From NCBI GenBank assembly GCA_903911805.1, contig CAIWET010000181.1, positions 1-10,555 on the forward strand: a DNA stretch of 10,555 nt, in the 5' to 3' direction. Source of the stretch: an uncultured Ignavibacteria bacterium (GTDB taxonomy: Bacteria > Bacteroidota > Ignavibacteria > Kapaibacteriales > UBA2268). Of this stretch, positions 1-6,775 are shown one piece after another. The notes under the pieces are model-generated. The model ran no database searches. It saw nothing but the letters and a program-made list of their open reading frames with translations, and had not been told where the DNA came from. The translations under genes were made by a program, and so were the position numbers. How positions within the stretch are numbered: the first letter of the stretch is position 1; every line of letters starts with the position of its first letter.

Positions 1-2
1 GT

Positions 3-2000
3 ATGAAAAATGCTTTACTAATTTTGATTTTCTTATTAAATATAAATTCTGTTTTTTCGCAAGACACCTGGACTGAGCAAAAAACCAATTTTCCTGGTTG
101 GTTAAAATCAATAAGTTTTCCAACCAATATTGTTGGATATGCTGTTGGTTCGGCTGGATATATTCTAAAAACTACAGATGGTGGTTCCACTTGGGCAGCA
201 AGTTATTTAAAAGATAATCCAAATCTATATTCAGTACATTTTGTTAGTACAACAACAGGATTTGTTGTTTCCGAAGGAGTAAATAACAGAGCTAATGTAT
301 ATAAAACTACTGATGGTGGTCTAACTTGGGCAATTAAAGCTTACGCAGATTCTTCACTTTTCTATAAAATTAAGTTTGCATCAACAGGAAGTGGATATTT
401 GCTTGGAGCTACTCCTTGGGGACCAATTTTAGGAAAGACCACTGACCAAGGCGAAACCTGGACAAGTGATGCAATAAGTTCAACTCAACCTCTAGGAATT
501 GATTTTGATGGAAACAATTTGAATGGATGGTATGTTGGAGTAAAAGGAATTATTTATAAAAGCATTTCTGGAGGCACTAATTGGAGTTTACAAATTTCTC
601 AAACTTTGGAAAATTTAGAAAGTGTTCAAGTTGTTACTCCAACATTGGTTTTTGTTGTTGGTGAAAAAGGAACTGTTTTAAAAACTACGAATGGTGGCTC
701 CGTTTGGACTCAATTACCTACAATATTTACTGAAGATTTATATGATTTACATTTTATTAACGATAAAGTTGGATGGGTAGTTGGTGGTACAGCTACAGGC
801 AAAGGAAAGATTTTCAAAACCTCCGATGGTGGCGCAACTTGGGTAAATCAATATACTAATGATAGTACAAATTATTTCTTTGCAATGTCATATTATAATG
901 ATAATACAGGCTGGGCAGCTGGAGATAATGGAGTTATTGTTAAATACACATCCTCCCCTACTCACAGTGTAACTGCTGCAGCACTTAGCAATTCCAAATA
1001 TTGCAAAGGTTCAGCAATAACTATTCCGTTCGTTATAACAGGGAAATTTAACACTGGTAATAAATTCATTTTGCAATTATCTGATGAAAAAGGTGATTTT
1101 TCTAAACCAATAATTTTGGGTTCATTAGATCAAACTACATCAGGCAGCATTTTGGGCTTTATTCCAGACACAATTAAATCAAGCATAGGATTATCATATA
1201 AAGTTAGAGTAGTTAGCACTGACCCAGTAGTAACAGGTAGTGCAAGCCCCAATTTAATTGGTATTTATTCGTATCCAGAAGTATTTAAAATTTCTGGTGG
1301 AGGCGAATATTGCGAAGGAGATCAAAAAGCAAATTTTTATTTTAGTGGTTCCGATTCAACAATGCAATATCAAGTTTTTATAAATGGATTAGATGCTGGT
1401 ACATTTAAAACAACTGGAGGTTCTAACATAGCATTACCTGCTAAAAGATCTGGTGTTTATAAAATTGTGGCAATAAATCCAAACAATCCATCTTGCAAAT
1501 CATATATGCTTGATTCTGCAATCTTTATTATTAAGCCATTACCAGAAAAACCTTTAATTTCATATAATAATGGAATTTTGAGCTCAAGTTCAGATAAAGG
1601 AAACCAATGGTATTTTAATGGATTAAAATTGAATGATTCAATTAATCAAACAATGAATACTACTGTTCCAGGAATGTATTCATTAGTTGTAACTTTAGAT
1701 GGGTGTGGTAGTGATACTGCATTTTACAAAGTAGTAATCAATGATATAAATGAAAATGAATTAAGTGAATTGATTTCTCCAAATCCTGCAAGTGATTACA
1801 TTTCGATTTCTCTTTCTGCATTGAATGATTTCATTCAGAGCGGAGATAAAAATCAGGTTAAAATATATAATGTTCTTGGAGTTGAATTTACTCCACCAGT
1901 AACCAAGGATGGGATTATCAAGATTGATATTTCCAATTTTCCAGAGGGCATTTATTTAATAAAAATTGGAAATAGATTCGAGAAATTTGTGAAGATGTAG
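3..2000 (+). CDS. Secreted Asp-box (BNR/Ycf48-like) repeat protein with T9SS type A sorting domain
   Basis: A 665-residue exported protein. Residues 1-20 form a Sec signal peptide (charged MKN, hydrophobic core, FSQ end). Residues about 25-315 carry six Asp-box-like motifs: TTDGGSTW (57-64), TTDGGLTW (102), TTDQGETW (146), SISGGTNW (187), TTNGGSVW (228) and TSDGGATW (273). Each sits in a unit with a preceding GYAVG/GWVVG-type strand, as in Ycf48/sialidase-like beta-propellers. Residues about 330-580 look like two or three Ig-like modules with paired cysteines (YCKG, EYCEG). Residues about 590-665 are a T9SS sorting domain (SPNPASDYISI...VKIYNVLG...KIDISNFPEGIYLIKIG...KFVKM), predicting export by the Por machinery and retention at or release from the surface. 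The ATG lies two bases into the window, so promoter and ribosome site are not visible; the signal peptide supports this start. No catalytic function is assignable; an adhesive or structural role is inference. Confidence 0.85.
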   Translation: MKNALLILIFLLNINSVFSQDTWTEQKTNFPGWLKSISFPTNIVGYAVGSAGYILKTTDGGSTWAASYLKDNPNLYSVHFVSTTTGFVVSEGVNNRANVYKTTDGGLTWAIKAYADSSLFYKIKFASTGSGYLLGATPWGPILGKTTDQGETWTSDAISSTQPLGIDFDGNNLNGWYVGVKGIIYKSISGGTNWSLQISQTLENLESVQVVTPTLVFVVGEKGTVLKTTNGGSVWTQLPTIFTEDLYDLHFINDKVGWVVGGTATGKGKIFKTSDGGATWVNQYTNDSTNYFFAMSYYNDNTGWAAGDNGVIVKYTSSPTHSVTAAALSNSKYCKGSAITIPFVITGKFNTGNKFILQLSDEKGDFSKPIILGSLDQTTSGSILGFIPDTIKSSIGLSYKVRVVSTDPVVTGSASPNLIGIYSYPEVFKISGGGEYCEGDQKANFYFSGSDSTMQYQVFINGLDAGTFKTTGGSNIALPAKRSGVYKIVAINPNNPSCKSYMLDSAIFIIKPLPEKPLISYNNGILSSSSDKGNQWYFNGLKLNDSINQTMNTTVPGMYSLVVTLDGCGSDTAFYKVVINDINENELSELISPNPASDYISISLSALNDFIQSGDKNQVKIYNVLGVEFTPPVTKDGIIKIDISNFPEGIYLIKIGNRFEKFVKM

Positions 2001-2007
2001 TATGATA

Positions 2008-2216
2008 AATTAATCGTTCTCGACAAACCCCACCCAATCCGTCGACAAGCTCAGGAACCTATCCTTCCCTTGAAGGGAGGGACTTGAAGAATTGGAAGAA
2101 ATATAACATTAATGAGATTTAAAATAATATCTTAACTTAATGATTTTACTATATTTTTTCCCCTCCTTCTGTAAGGAGGGGTCACTGAATTCTTTTTCAG
2201 TGGGGGTGGTTATCTT
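2008..2216. repeat. Tandem intergenic repeat, unit A
   Basis: First of two diverged direct copies downstream of the Asp-box gene. It begins AATTAATCGTTCTCGACAAA, continues with a C-rich tract, a hairpin (2062-2069 with 2075-2082, one G-U pair), an AT-rich spacer, and ends in the 51-bp two-hairpin element followed by TATCTT. Compared with unit B it has two extra segments: 24 bp at 2041-2064 (flanked by ATCC) and 28 bp at 2116-2143 (flanked by the 7-bp direct repeat TTAATGA). No open reading frame here looks like a gene. Confidence 0.9.
2160..2210 (-). repeat. 51-bp two-hairpin palindromic element, intergenic copy 1
   Basis: Read on the minus strand, the element is a head ACCACCCC, a hairpin with arms CACTGAA/TTCAGTG (2196-2202 with 2183-2189, 6-nt loop), one linking base, and a hairpin with perfect 9-bp arms CCCCTCCTT/AAGGAGGGG (2173-2181 with 2160-2168, 4-nt loop). 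It is identical to the copy at 2335-2385 and has the same architecture and exact length as the copy inside the gene at 8033-8083. The form resembles REP/BIME or MITE-like non-autonomous repeats; no transposase is present in the window. Neither hairpin is followed by a T-run on the plus strand, so it is not a canonical terminator for the upstream gene. Confidence 0.85.
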
Positions 2217-2231
2217 TTTCAACCCTAAAAG

Positions 2232-2391
2232 AATTAATCGTTCTCGACAAACCCCACCCTAAATCCCTCCCCTTGAAGGGAGGGACTTGAAGAATTGGAA
2301 AAAATATCAAATTAATGATTTTACTATATTTTTCCCCCTCCTTCTGTAAGGAGGGGTCACTGAATTCTTTTTCAGTGGGGGTGGTTATCTT
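2232..2391. repeat. Tandem intergenic repeat, unit B
   Basis: Second copy of the array unit, starting 15 bp after unit A ends. The first 28 bases, AATTAATC through CCCCACCC, are identical to 2008-2035. It then has a cleaner palindrome with arms TCCCTCCC/GGGAGGGA (2264-2271 with 2278-2285), the shared GACTTGAAGAATTGGAA string, a shortened AT spacer with a single TTAATGA, and the 51-bp element. It abuts the poly-A tract that forms the minus-strand terminator tail of the aldolase gene. Confidence 0.9.
2335..2385 (-). repeat. 51-bp two-hairpin palindromic element, intergenic copy 2
   Basis: Identical to the element at 2160-2210: arms AAGGAGGGG (2348-2356) with CCCCTCCTT (2335-2343), arms TTCAGTG (2371-2377) with CACTGAA (2358-2364), and head GGGGTGGT (2378-2385) on the plus strand. 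On the minus strand it can be read without a stop as 17 codons beginning TTP and ending KEG, the same frame used by the copy inside the 6776-8170 gene. Confidence 0.85.
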
Positions 2392-2392
2392 C

Positions 2393-2431
2393 AAAAAAAA
2401 AAAAAAGCGATTTCATTTTTTGTGAAATCGC
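2393..2431 (-). terminator. Rho-independent terminator of fbaB
   Basis: On the minus strand a perfect 9-bp stem GCGATTTCA/TGAAATCGC (2423-2431 with 2407-2415, 7-nt loop) is followed directly by 14 consecutive T residues (the plus-strand A-run at 2393-2406). It lies 24 bp beyond the aldolase stop codon. This is a strong canonical terminator and separates the aldolase transcript from the repeat array. Confidence 0.93.
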
Positions 2432-2455
2432 TCTTTAATTATAATTTGATTGAAA

Positions 2456-3520
2456 TTATGCTACTGTAACTTCATCGCAAAGATAAACATCTTGAATTAA
2501 ATTCAATAATTTAACTCCGTCAGCCATTGGTCTTTGGAAAGCTTTTCTACCTGAGATTAAGCCCATTCCACCAGCTCTTTTGTTAACTACTGCAGTCATT
2601 GCTGCATCAGCAAAGTCGTGGCTTCCAGAAGCTCCACCTGAATTAATCAAACCAATTTTACCCATATAGCAGTTTGCAACTTGATAACGAGTTAAATCAA
2701 TTGGATGGTCGCTTGATAATTCTGTATAAACGCGATTGTCAATTTTACCATAACTAGAATTATCCAAATTTAATGCTTTATATCCACCATTATTTTCTGG
2801 TAATTTTTGTTTGATAATGTCTGCTTGGATTGTTACACCTAAGTGGTTTGCCTGACCGGTTAAATCTGTTGATACGTGGTAATCTTTGTCAGTTTTGAAA
2901 CCAGGATTTCTTAAATAGCACCATAAAATAGTTGCCATACCTAATTCGTGAGCATAAGCAAATGCTTCTGATACTTCAACAATTTGTCTTGTTGCTTCGT
3001 CTGAGCCAAAATAAATAGTTGCTCCAACAGCTGCAGCACCCATATTATAAGCTTGTTCAACGGTTCCAAACATTACTTGGTCAAATTTATTTGGGAATGT
3101 TAATAATTCGTTATGGTTGATTTTAACAATAAATGGAATGCGATGTGCATATTTTCTTGCATATAAACCTAAAACACCGTAAGTAGAAGCAACACCATTG
3201 CAACCACCTTCGATAGCCAATTTAATAATGTTTTCTGGATCGAAATACATAGGATTTTTTGCAAAGCTTGCGCCTGCTGAGTGTTCAATACCTTGATCTA
3301 CAGGTAATATTGAAACATAACCAGTATTTGATAATCTACCAGTTGAATATAATCTCTGAAGATTTGCTAAAACGCGGTTGTTTCTGTCTGAATTTGAAAA
3401 AACATTTTCAATGTATTTAGGACCAGGAACAGTAATCATTTCTTTGCTTATTTTTGGATCATTAAAGCCAAGATAATATTCTGCTTTGTCAGCTAATAAC
3501 TCTTGAATTTGAGTGTACAT
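2456..3520 (-). CDS. fbaB: Class I fructose-bisphosphate aldolase (FbaB/DhnA type)
   Basis: A 354-residue cytoplasmic enzyme for reversible cleavage of fructose 1,6-bisphosphate to dihydroxyacetone phosphate and glyceraldehyde 3-phosphate in glycolysis/gluconeogenesis. It aligns almost end to end with E. coli FbaB (350 aa) as recalled: GRLSNTGYVSILPVDQGIEH (61-80), SAGASFAKNPMYFDPENI (81-98), VASTYGVL (110-117), AHRIPF (125-130), KINHNE (133-138), GAAAVGATIYFGSDE (161-175), DLTGQANHLG (219-228). The Schiff-base lysine is expected in ADIIKQK (K237 or K239), and phosphate-binding glycines in INSGGASG (292-299) and GLISGRKAF (320-328). All expected catalytic regions are intact. The start is supported by an upstream GGAG. 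The gene lies 87 bp downstream of the RelA/SpoT homologue on the same strand, and a strong terminator follows it. Confidence 0.96.
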   Translation of the reverse strand: MYTQIQELLADKAEYYLGFNDPKISKEMITVPGPKYIENVFSNSDRNNRVLANLQRLYSTGRLSNTGYVSILPVDQGIEHSAGASFAKNPMYFDPENIIKLAIEGGCNGVASTYGVLGLYARKYAHRIPFIVKINHNELLTFPNKFDQVMFGTVEQAYNMGAAAVGATIYFGSDEATRQIVEVSEAFAYAHELGMATILWCYLRNPGFKTDKDYHVSTDLTGQANHLGVTIQADIIKQKLPENNGGYKALNLDNSSYGKIDNRVYTELSSDHPIDLTRYQVANCYMGKIGLINSGGASGSHDFADAAMTAVVNKRAGGMGLISGRKAFQRPMADGVKLLNLIQDVYLCDEVTVA

Positions 3521-3526
3521 TTCGTT

Positions 3527-3530
3527 CTCC
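3527..3530 (-). promoter_or_regulatory. Shine-Dalgarno-like site of fbaB
   Basis: GGAG on the minus strand, six bases before the ATG at 3520. It fits the start codon chosen for the aldolase. No clear TAnnTTTG promoter was found in the 87-bp gap behind it, which leaves co-transcription with the upstream RelA/SpoT gene possible. Confidence 0.55.
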
Positions 3531-3607
3531 GAATTTTTCTTATAAAATAATAATTTTTATTAAAATTATCTTAAATTAAACGGTTTATACTCGTAAATAT
3601 TTCACTT

Positions 3608-5644
3608 TTATTTAATTACTTTGATAAAAGCATATCTACCAAGTTTGCGTTTATAGTCATTATATTGTTCAATATCCCTTACTTCTAATTCAATTTCTAA
3701 ACCTTCATATTGCTTGTGATTATTGAATTTATCAATAGAAAGAACAGTTATTTTGTCCTCTTGAGCCTTTTCTATAGCTACTGTAAACATTTGATTATAA
3801 TCAGTTCCAAGCAACAGAATTTTTACAGCTTGTAGTTCTGTTCCAATTGACCAAGTAGCAGATTTAATTCTTGAACTGTCATCAATATCGCTTATATATT
3901 GGCAATCGTGTGAGTGCACTTTAATTGAATTTCTAGTAATAAGTGCTTTAATCTCCTGACCTTTTATTGGATTGCAGCATTTTGCTAAGTGTGTTTCAAT
4001 ATTTTTAACACCTTCAATTATTATCTTTGGTCCAATTGAGGTCGATTTTCTTTTTACAGTAGTTGCTTTGAATTTGTCTTTTTTCTCGAATGCTCCTGGA
4101 TAAAGTTTTCTCAGCATCGACAAAGTCGGTTTCATTGAATTCATTCCAATTGCAGAAAAGAAGTCGTCACTAGATTTGAAACCAATTTTATTTAAATTGC
4201 TTTTGAAAATCTGGTCATCGTCAAATCCTTGAATTTTATGTTTGTGTATTTTCTTATATTTTTCCCAAAATCGTTTTCCTTCAGCTTCAATCTCAGCTTT
4301 CTCATTTTTCTTTATCCAAAGCTGAATTTTAGATTTTGCCGATTGAGAAACCACCCAATTTAACCAATCTCTCGATGGCTTTGCTGCTTTATTTGTAATA
4401 ATTTCTACAACATCGCCTGATTGTAAAACAGTTTTTGTTTTTGCAAATTTTCCATTTATTCTTGCACCAGTAGCGTGAAATCCAACTTCGGTATGAACGC
4501 TGAATGCAAAATCAAGCGCTGTTGAGCCTTCGTTCAGAGTTTTTACTTCTCCTCTTGGAGTAAGAATATGAATGAAATTACGTTTAGATTCCGATTGAAG
4601 CATTTCGTCCAAAGCATTTGGATTTTCGAAGTAAATATCATTTTCCAAAAATTCTTTTAATTTGGCAATCCACGATTCATCAGCATTAATTTTTTCTTTA
4701 TATGCCCAGTGAGCCGCAGAACCATATTCTGCCTCGCGATGCATCTCGTCTGTTCTAATCTGAATCTCAAATTTATCGCCTTTATTGGTGATAATTGTCG
4801 TTTGAATTGAGCGATATCCATTCGGCTTTGGGAAAGTAACCCAATCACGAAAACGTTTTTCGATTGGAACCCAATTTCTATGAACCACTCCTAAAGCTAA
4901 ATAGCAATTATCAACATTTGGAGTAACTACACGCAACGCCATCAAGTCGAAAATATTATCAACAGATATTTTTTGTGCTTCCAATTTTTTGAAAATCGAA
5001 TATATACGCTTAACTCTATATTGAATTTTTGCTTCAATATTATTCTTTTTAAGTAATTCTTTTAAGAAATTACTCATTTCAATTAGCTTCTTTTCCATCG
5101 CTGGGCGGCGGCGTTCAATAGCTTTATCAAGCTTTTTGAAATCTTCATTGTAAATAATTTTAAAAGCAATATCTTCCATTTGATTGTATATTTGTCTAAT
5201 TCCCAAGCGGTGTGCAATTGGAGAATATAAATTCAAACATTCTGAAGCAATTTGAGTCAATTCAGCACTTATATTCTTGTCGCATTCTTTCAAGTAAACT
5301 AATCTATCGTAAAGCTTAAGAATAATGATCTTCAAATCTGAAGCTAATTCAATAAAAACATTTCTTAAGGTTTGAATACCTTTATGACCTTTTGGTAATG
5401 AAATTTTTCCAATTCTCTGAAATAATTCAATATTTCGGATAATTGAATCGCCAAAATTATCAATTATTATTTTCCTTTTAACTAAATCTTTTGTATCAAC
5501 ATATCTAAAATAAGCCAAAGCCAATGAATTGACGTCAAGATTAATTAATTTAATTTCTTCCAAAAGGTTGTTTGAGCTGATGATTTCTTTATCAGTCAAT
5601 AACTGTGGAGAATATTTTGCTATTTTATCTTTAAATTCTTGCAT
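3608..5644 (-). CDS. Long RelA/SpoT homologue with degenerate HD hydrolase domain
   Basis: A 678-residue multidomain RSH protein of (p)ppGpp metabolism. Order: N-terminal HD-like helical region (about 1-160); synthetase domain (about 200-320) with YRVKRIYSIFKK, IFDLMALRVV (D233), RFRD (264-267), the G-loop NGYRSIQT (275-282), EIQIRTDEMH (E293) and AEYGSAAHWAYK; TGS domain (about 357-416, HILTPRGEVKTL...GDVVEI); helical region; zinc-finger-like segment with CC at 556-557, H577 and C581; C-terminal ACT-like domain (about 605-678). In the HD region the usual HD pair is replaced (FRYVDTKD near 46-53) and the ADRLHNM motif reads YDRLVYL (112-118), so only one HD aspartate remains. Hydrolase activity is therefore unlikely. 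Synthetase activity is plausible, since D233, E293 and an RxKD-like motif are kept, but the G-loop deviates from the usual NGYQSIHT. A second, hydrolase-competent enzyme probably exists elsewhere in the genome. No Shine-Dalgarno motif precedes the ATG. Confidence 0.92.
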   Translation of the reverse strand: MQEFKDKIAKYSPQLLTDKEIISSNNLLEEIKLINLDVNSLALAYFRYVDTKDLVKRKIIIDNFGDSIIRNIELFQRIGKISLPKGHKGIQTLRNVFIELASDLKIIILKLYDRLVYLKECDKNISAELTQIASECLNLYSPIAHRLGIRQIYNQMEDIAFKIIYNEDFKKLDKAIERRRPAMEKKLIEMSNFLKELLKKNNIEAKIQYRVKRIYSIFKKLEAQKISVDNIFDLMALRVVTPNVDNCYLALGVVHRNWVPIEKRFRDWVTFPKPNGYRSIQTTIITNKGDKFEIQIRTDEMHREAEYGSAAHWAYKEKINADESWIAKLKEFLENDIYFENPNALDEMLQSESKRNFIHILTPRGEVKTLNEGSTALDFAFSVHTEVGFHATGARINGKFAKTKTVLQSGDVVEIITNKAAKPSRDWLNWVVSQSAKSKIQLWIKKNEKAEIEAEGKRFWEKYKKIHKHKIQGFDDDQIFKSNLNKIGFKSSDDFFSAIGMNSMKPTLSMLRKLYPGAFEKKDKFKATTVKRKSTSIGPKIIIEGVKNIETHLAKCCNPIKGQEIKALITRNSIKVHSHDCQYISDIDDSSRIKSATWSIGTELQAVKILLLGTDYNQMFTVAIEKAQEDKITVLSIDKFNNHKQYEGLEIELEVRDIEQYNDYKRKLGRYAFIKVIK

Positions 5645-5684
5645 TTATATATATTCAAATTAAGTGAAACGCAAAAAATAACTT

Positions 5685-5716
5685 TTTGTTATAAAAATGA
5701 TTATACATTATTTTTT
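5685..5716 (+). promoter_or_regulatory. Possible promoter of the outer-membrane protein gene
   Basis: TTTG at 5685-5688 and TATTTTTT at 5709-5716 (7 of 8 to the Bacteroidota -7 consensus TAnnTTTG) with a 20-bp spacer, in the 116-bp divergent gap between the RSH gene and the barrel gene. The gap also has a small inverted repeat, ATAAC/GTTAT at 5678-5692. The AT richness makes chance matches likely. Confidence 0.3.
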
Positions 5717-5751
5717 ACTTGTTTTCGTTTCTCCTAAAAATTTACTTAGAT

Positions 5752-5756
5752 GAGGA
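5752..5756 (+). promoter_or_regulatory. Shine-Dalgarno-like site fixing the ATG at 5761
   Basis: GAGGA lies four bases before ATG 5761. It favours this start over the in-frame TTG at 5719, because the ATG yields a protein that begins directly with a signal peptide. Confidence 0.55.
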
Positions 5757-5760
5757 TAAT

Positions 5761-6645
5761 ATGAGAATATACAGATTGCTTTTTTTGACTTTATTTTTGA
5801 GTTTAAATGTGTTTGCTCAAAATGAAAATGCTGACAGTACCCAAAAAGAAGAAGAGCCAAAAAGATTATTTATGACTTTTACTCCAAGTTTTGGTGGGAC
5901 TTATACTGAAACAAGTGCACCCCCAAAACAGCAGTCAAATTTTGAATGGCTAAGTCAATTGCAATCTACAATCACTTATGAAGGAGATAGCTTTAATTTT
6001 GATTCGGATTTATTCTTGCAATACGGTCAAATTCATCCACAAGGAAAAATACCACATAAAACTCAGGATGATATTATTTTGAATTTAATGCCATCTTACA
6101 GAATATTAAATACTCCAAGCGTTAGACTTTTTTTGCAGGTGAAAGGTGAAACTGATATGGGCAAAGGTGAAATAGATACTCAAAGCACTTACTTTTTAGA
6201 TCCTCTCTTTTTGACAAATTCTGTGTTTTTTGGAGAAAAGAAATACATTGTCAAAGATAAAGATGGTGGCAGATTTTTAATCACTTATGGAGCTGGATAT
6301 TCTCAGCAAATGATTATTAAAAATAGATTTAAATTAGTTAGCGAAGAGGAACACTCTAGCGATCCCGAATATACTGGTGGGTTGAGTGCATTATTAAATA
6401 TTGAAATCCATAAAGAGATTTTTGAGGGGTTGAATTTTAATTTTTCTTTTAAATCTCAAGCGATTGCAAAGAATAAAATTTATGGCGATTTGAAGAATTT
6501 CAGATATAGTGGAATTTTACTTTCATCAATAGAATATGGAGTAATTTCAATAAATTATACTAATAGAGTTGTTTACGATAATGATATTTCCCCATCTAGA
6601 AATCTATCTCAATCGCTAACAATGGGAATAAAATATTCATTTTAA
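5761..6645 (+). CDS. DUF3078-like outer-membrane beta-barrel protein
   Basis: A 294-residue exported protein. Residues 1-19 are a signal peptide (MRIYRLLFLTLFLSLNVFA, cleavage likely before QNENAD), followed by a short acidic/lysine-rich linker to about residue 37. The rest is a run of alternating-residue strands with aromatic girdles, e.g. FNFDSDLFLQYGQ, VRLFLQVKG, FLITYGAGYSQQ, GLNFNFSFKSQ and IEYGVISINYTN. It ends in the terminal aromatic strand LTMGIKYSF, typical of outer-membrane barrels that use the BAM complex. The layout (YGQ followed by KTQDDIILNLMPSYRI, then TYFLDPLFLTNSVFFG, then a final YDNDISP-type strand) resembles DUF3078 proteins of Bacteroidota; this assignment is from memory of the family. 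Ligand and function are unknown. It is divergent from the RSH gene and 130 bp upstream of the repeat-protein gene on the same strand. No terminator was seen after it. Confidence 0.8.
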   Translation: MRIYRLLFLTLFLSLNVFAQNENADSTQKEEEPKRLFMTFTPSFGGTYTETSAPPKQQSNFEWLSQLQSTITYEGDSFNFDSDLFLQYGQIHPQGKIPHKTQDDIILNLMPSYRILNTPSVRLFLQVKGETDMGKGEIDTQSTYFLDPLFLTNSVFFGEKKYIVKDKDGGRFLITYGAGYSQQMIIKNRFKLVSEEEHSSDPEYTGGLSALLNIEIHKEIFEGLNFNFSFKSQAIAKNKIYGDLKNFRYSGILLSSIEYGVISINYTNRVVYDNDISPSRNLSQSLTMGIKYSF

Positions 6646-6707
6646 TATTCTTTAAGTTTTAATTGAAAAAATATTAGATATATAACTATTAATTCCATAT
6701 TTTTCTC

Positions 6708-6715
6708 TAATTTTG
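6708..6715 (+). promoter_or_regulatory. Possible promoter -7 element for the YTY-repeat gene
   Basis: TAATTTTG is an exact match to TAnnTTTG, about 60 bp before the ATG at 6776. No convincing TTTG -33 element lies at the expected distance, so this is a partial match only. An AGGA (6764-6767) eight bases before the ATG could serve as the ribosome binding site. Confidence 0.35.
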
Positions 6716-6775
6716 AAATAATTTAATAAAAGTTTATTTTATTAAATTTCAATTTTAGAATTTAGGAAAATTGCA

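Noticed and set aside
2008..2391. CRISPR array
   Set aside because: There are only two units, of about 160-210 bp, with internal hairpins and no short regular repeat-spacer periodicity; no cas genes are nearby.
2008..2391. Insertion sequence
   Set aside because: No transposase reading frame and no terminal inverted repeats bounding a gene; better described as small non-autonomous repeats.
2197..2394. 65-codon minus-strand open frame
   Set aside because: It lies wholly inside the tandem repeat array and its first residues are the translated 51-bp element; both repeat units are nearly identical DNA with no coding signature, so it is not called a gene.
4657..4848. 63-codon minus-strand open frame
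   Set aside because: It overlaps the synthetase domain of the RSH gene in another frame; the RSH reading has clear homology.
5719..5760. Upstream TTG start for the outer-membrane protein
   Set aside because: It would add 14 residues in front of a complete signal peptide; the ATG at 5761 has a GAGGA four bases upstream.
6643..6676. Terminator after the outer-membrane protein gene
   Set aside because: TAATATT/AATATTA is an AT-only 7-bp stem with a 20-nt loop and no T-run.
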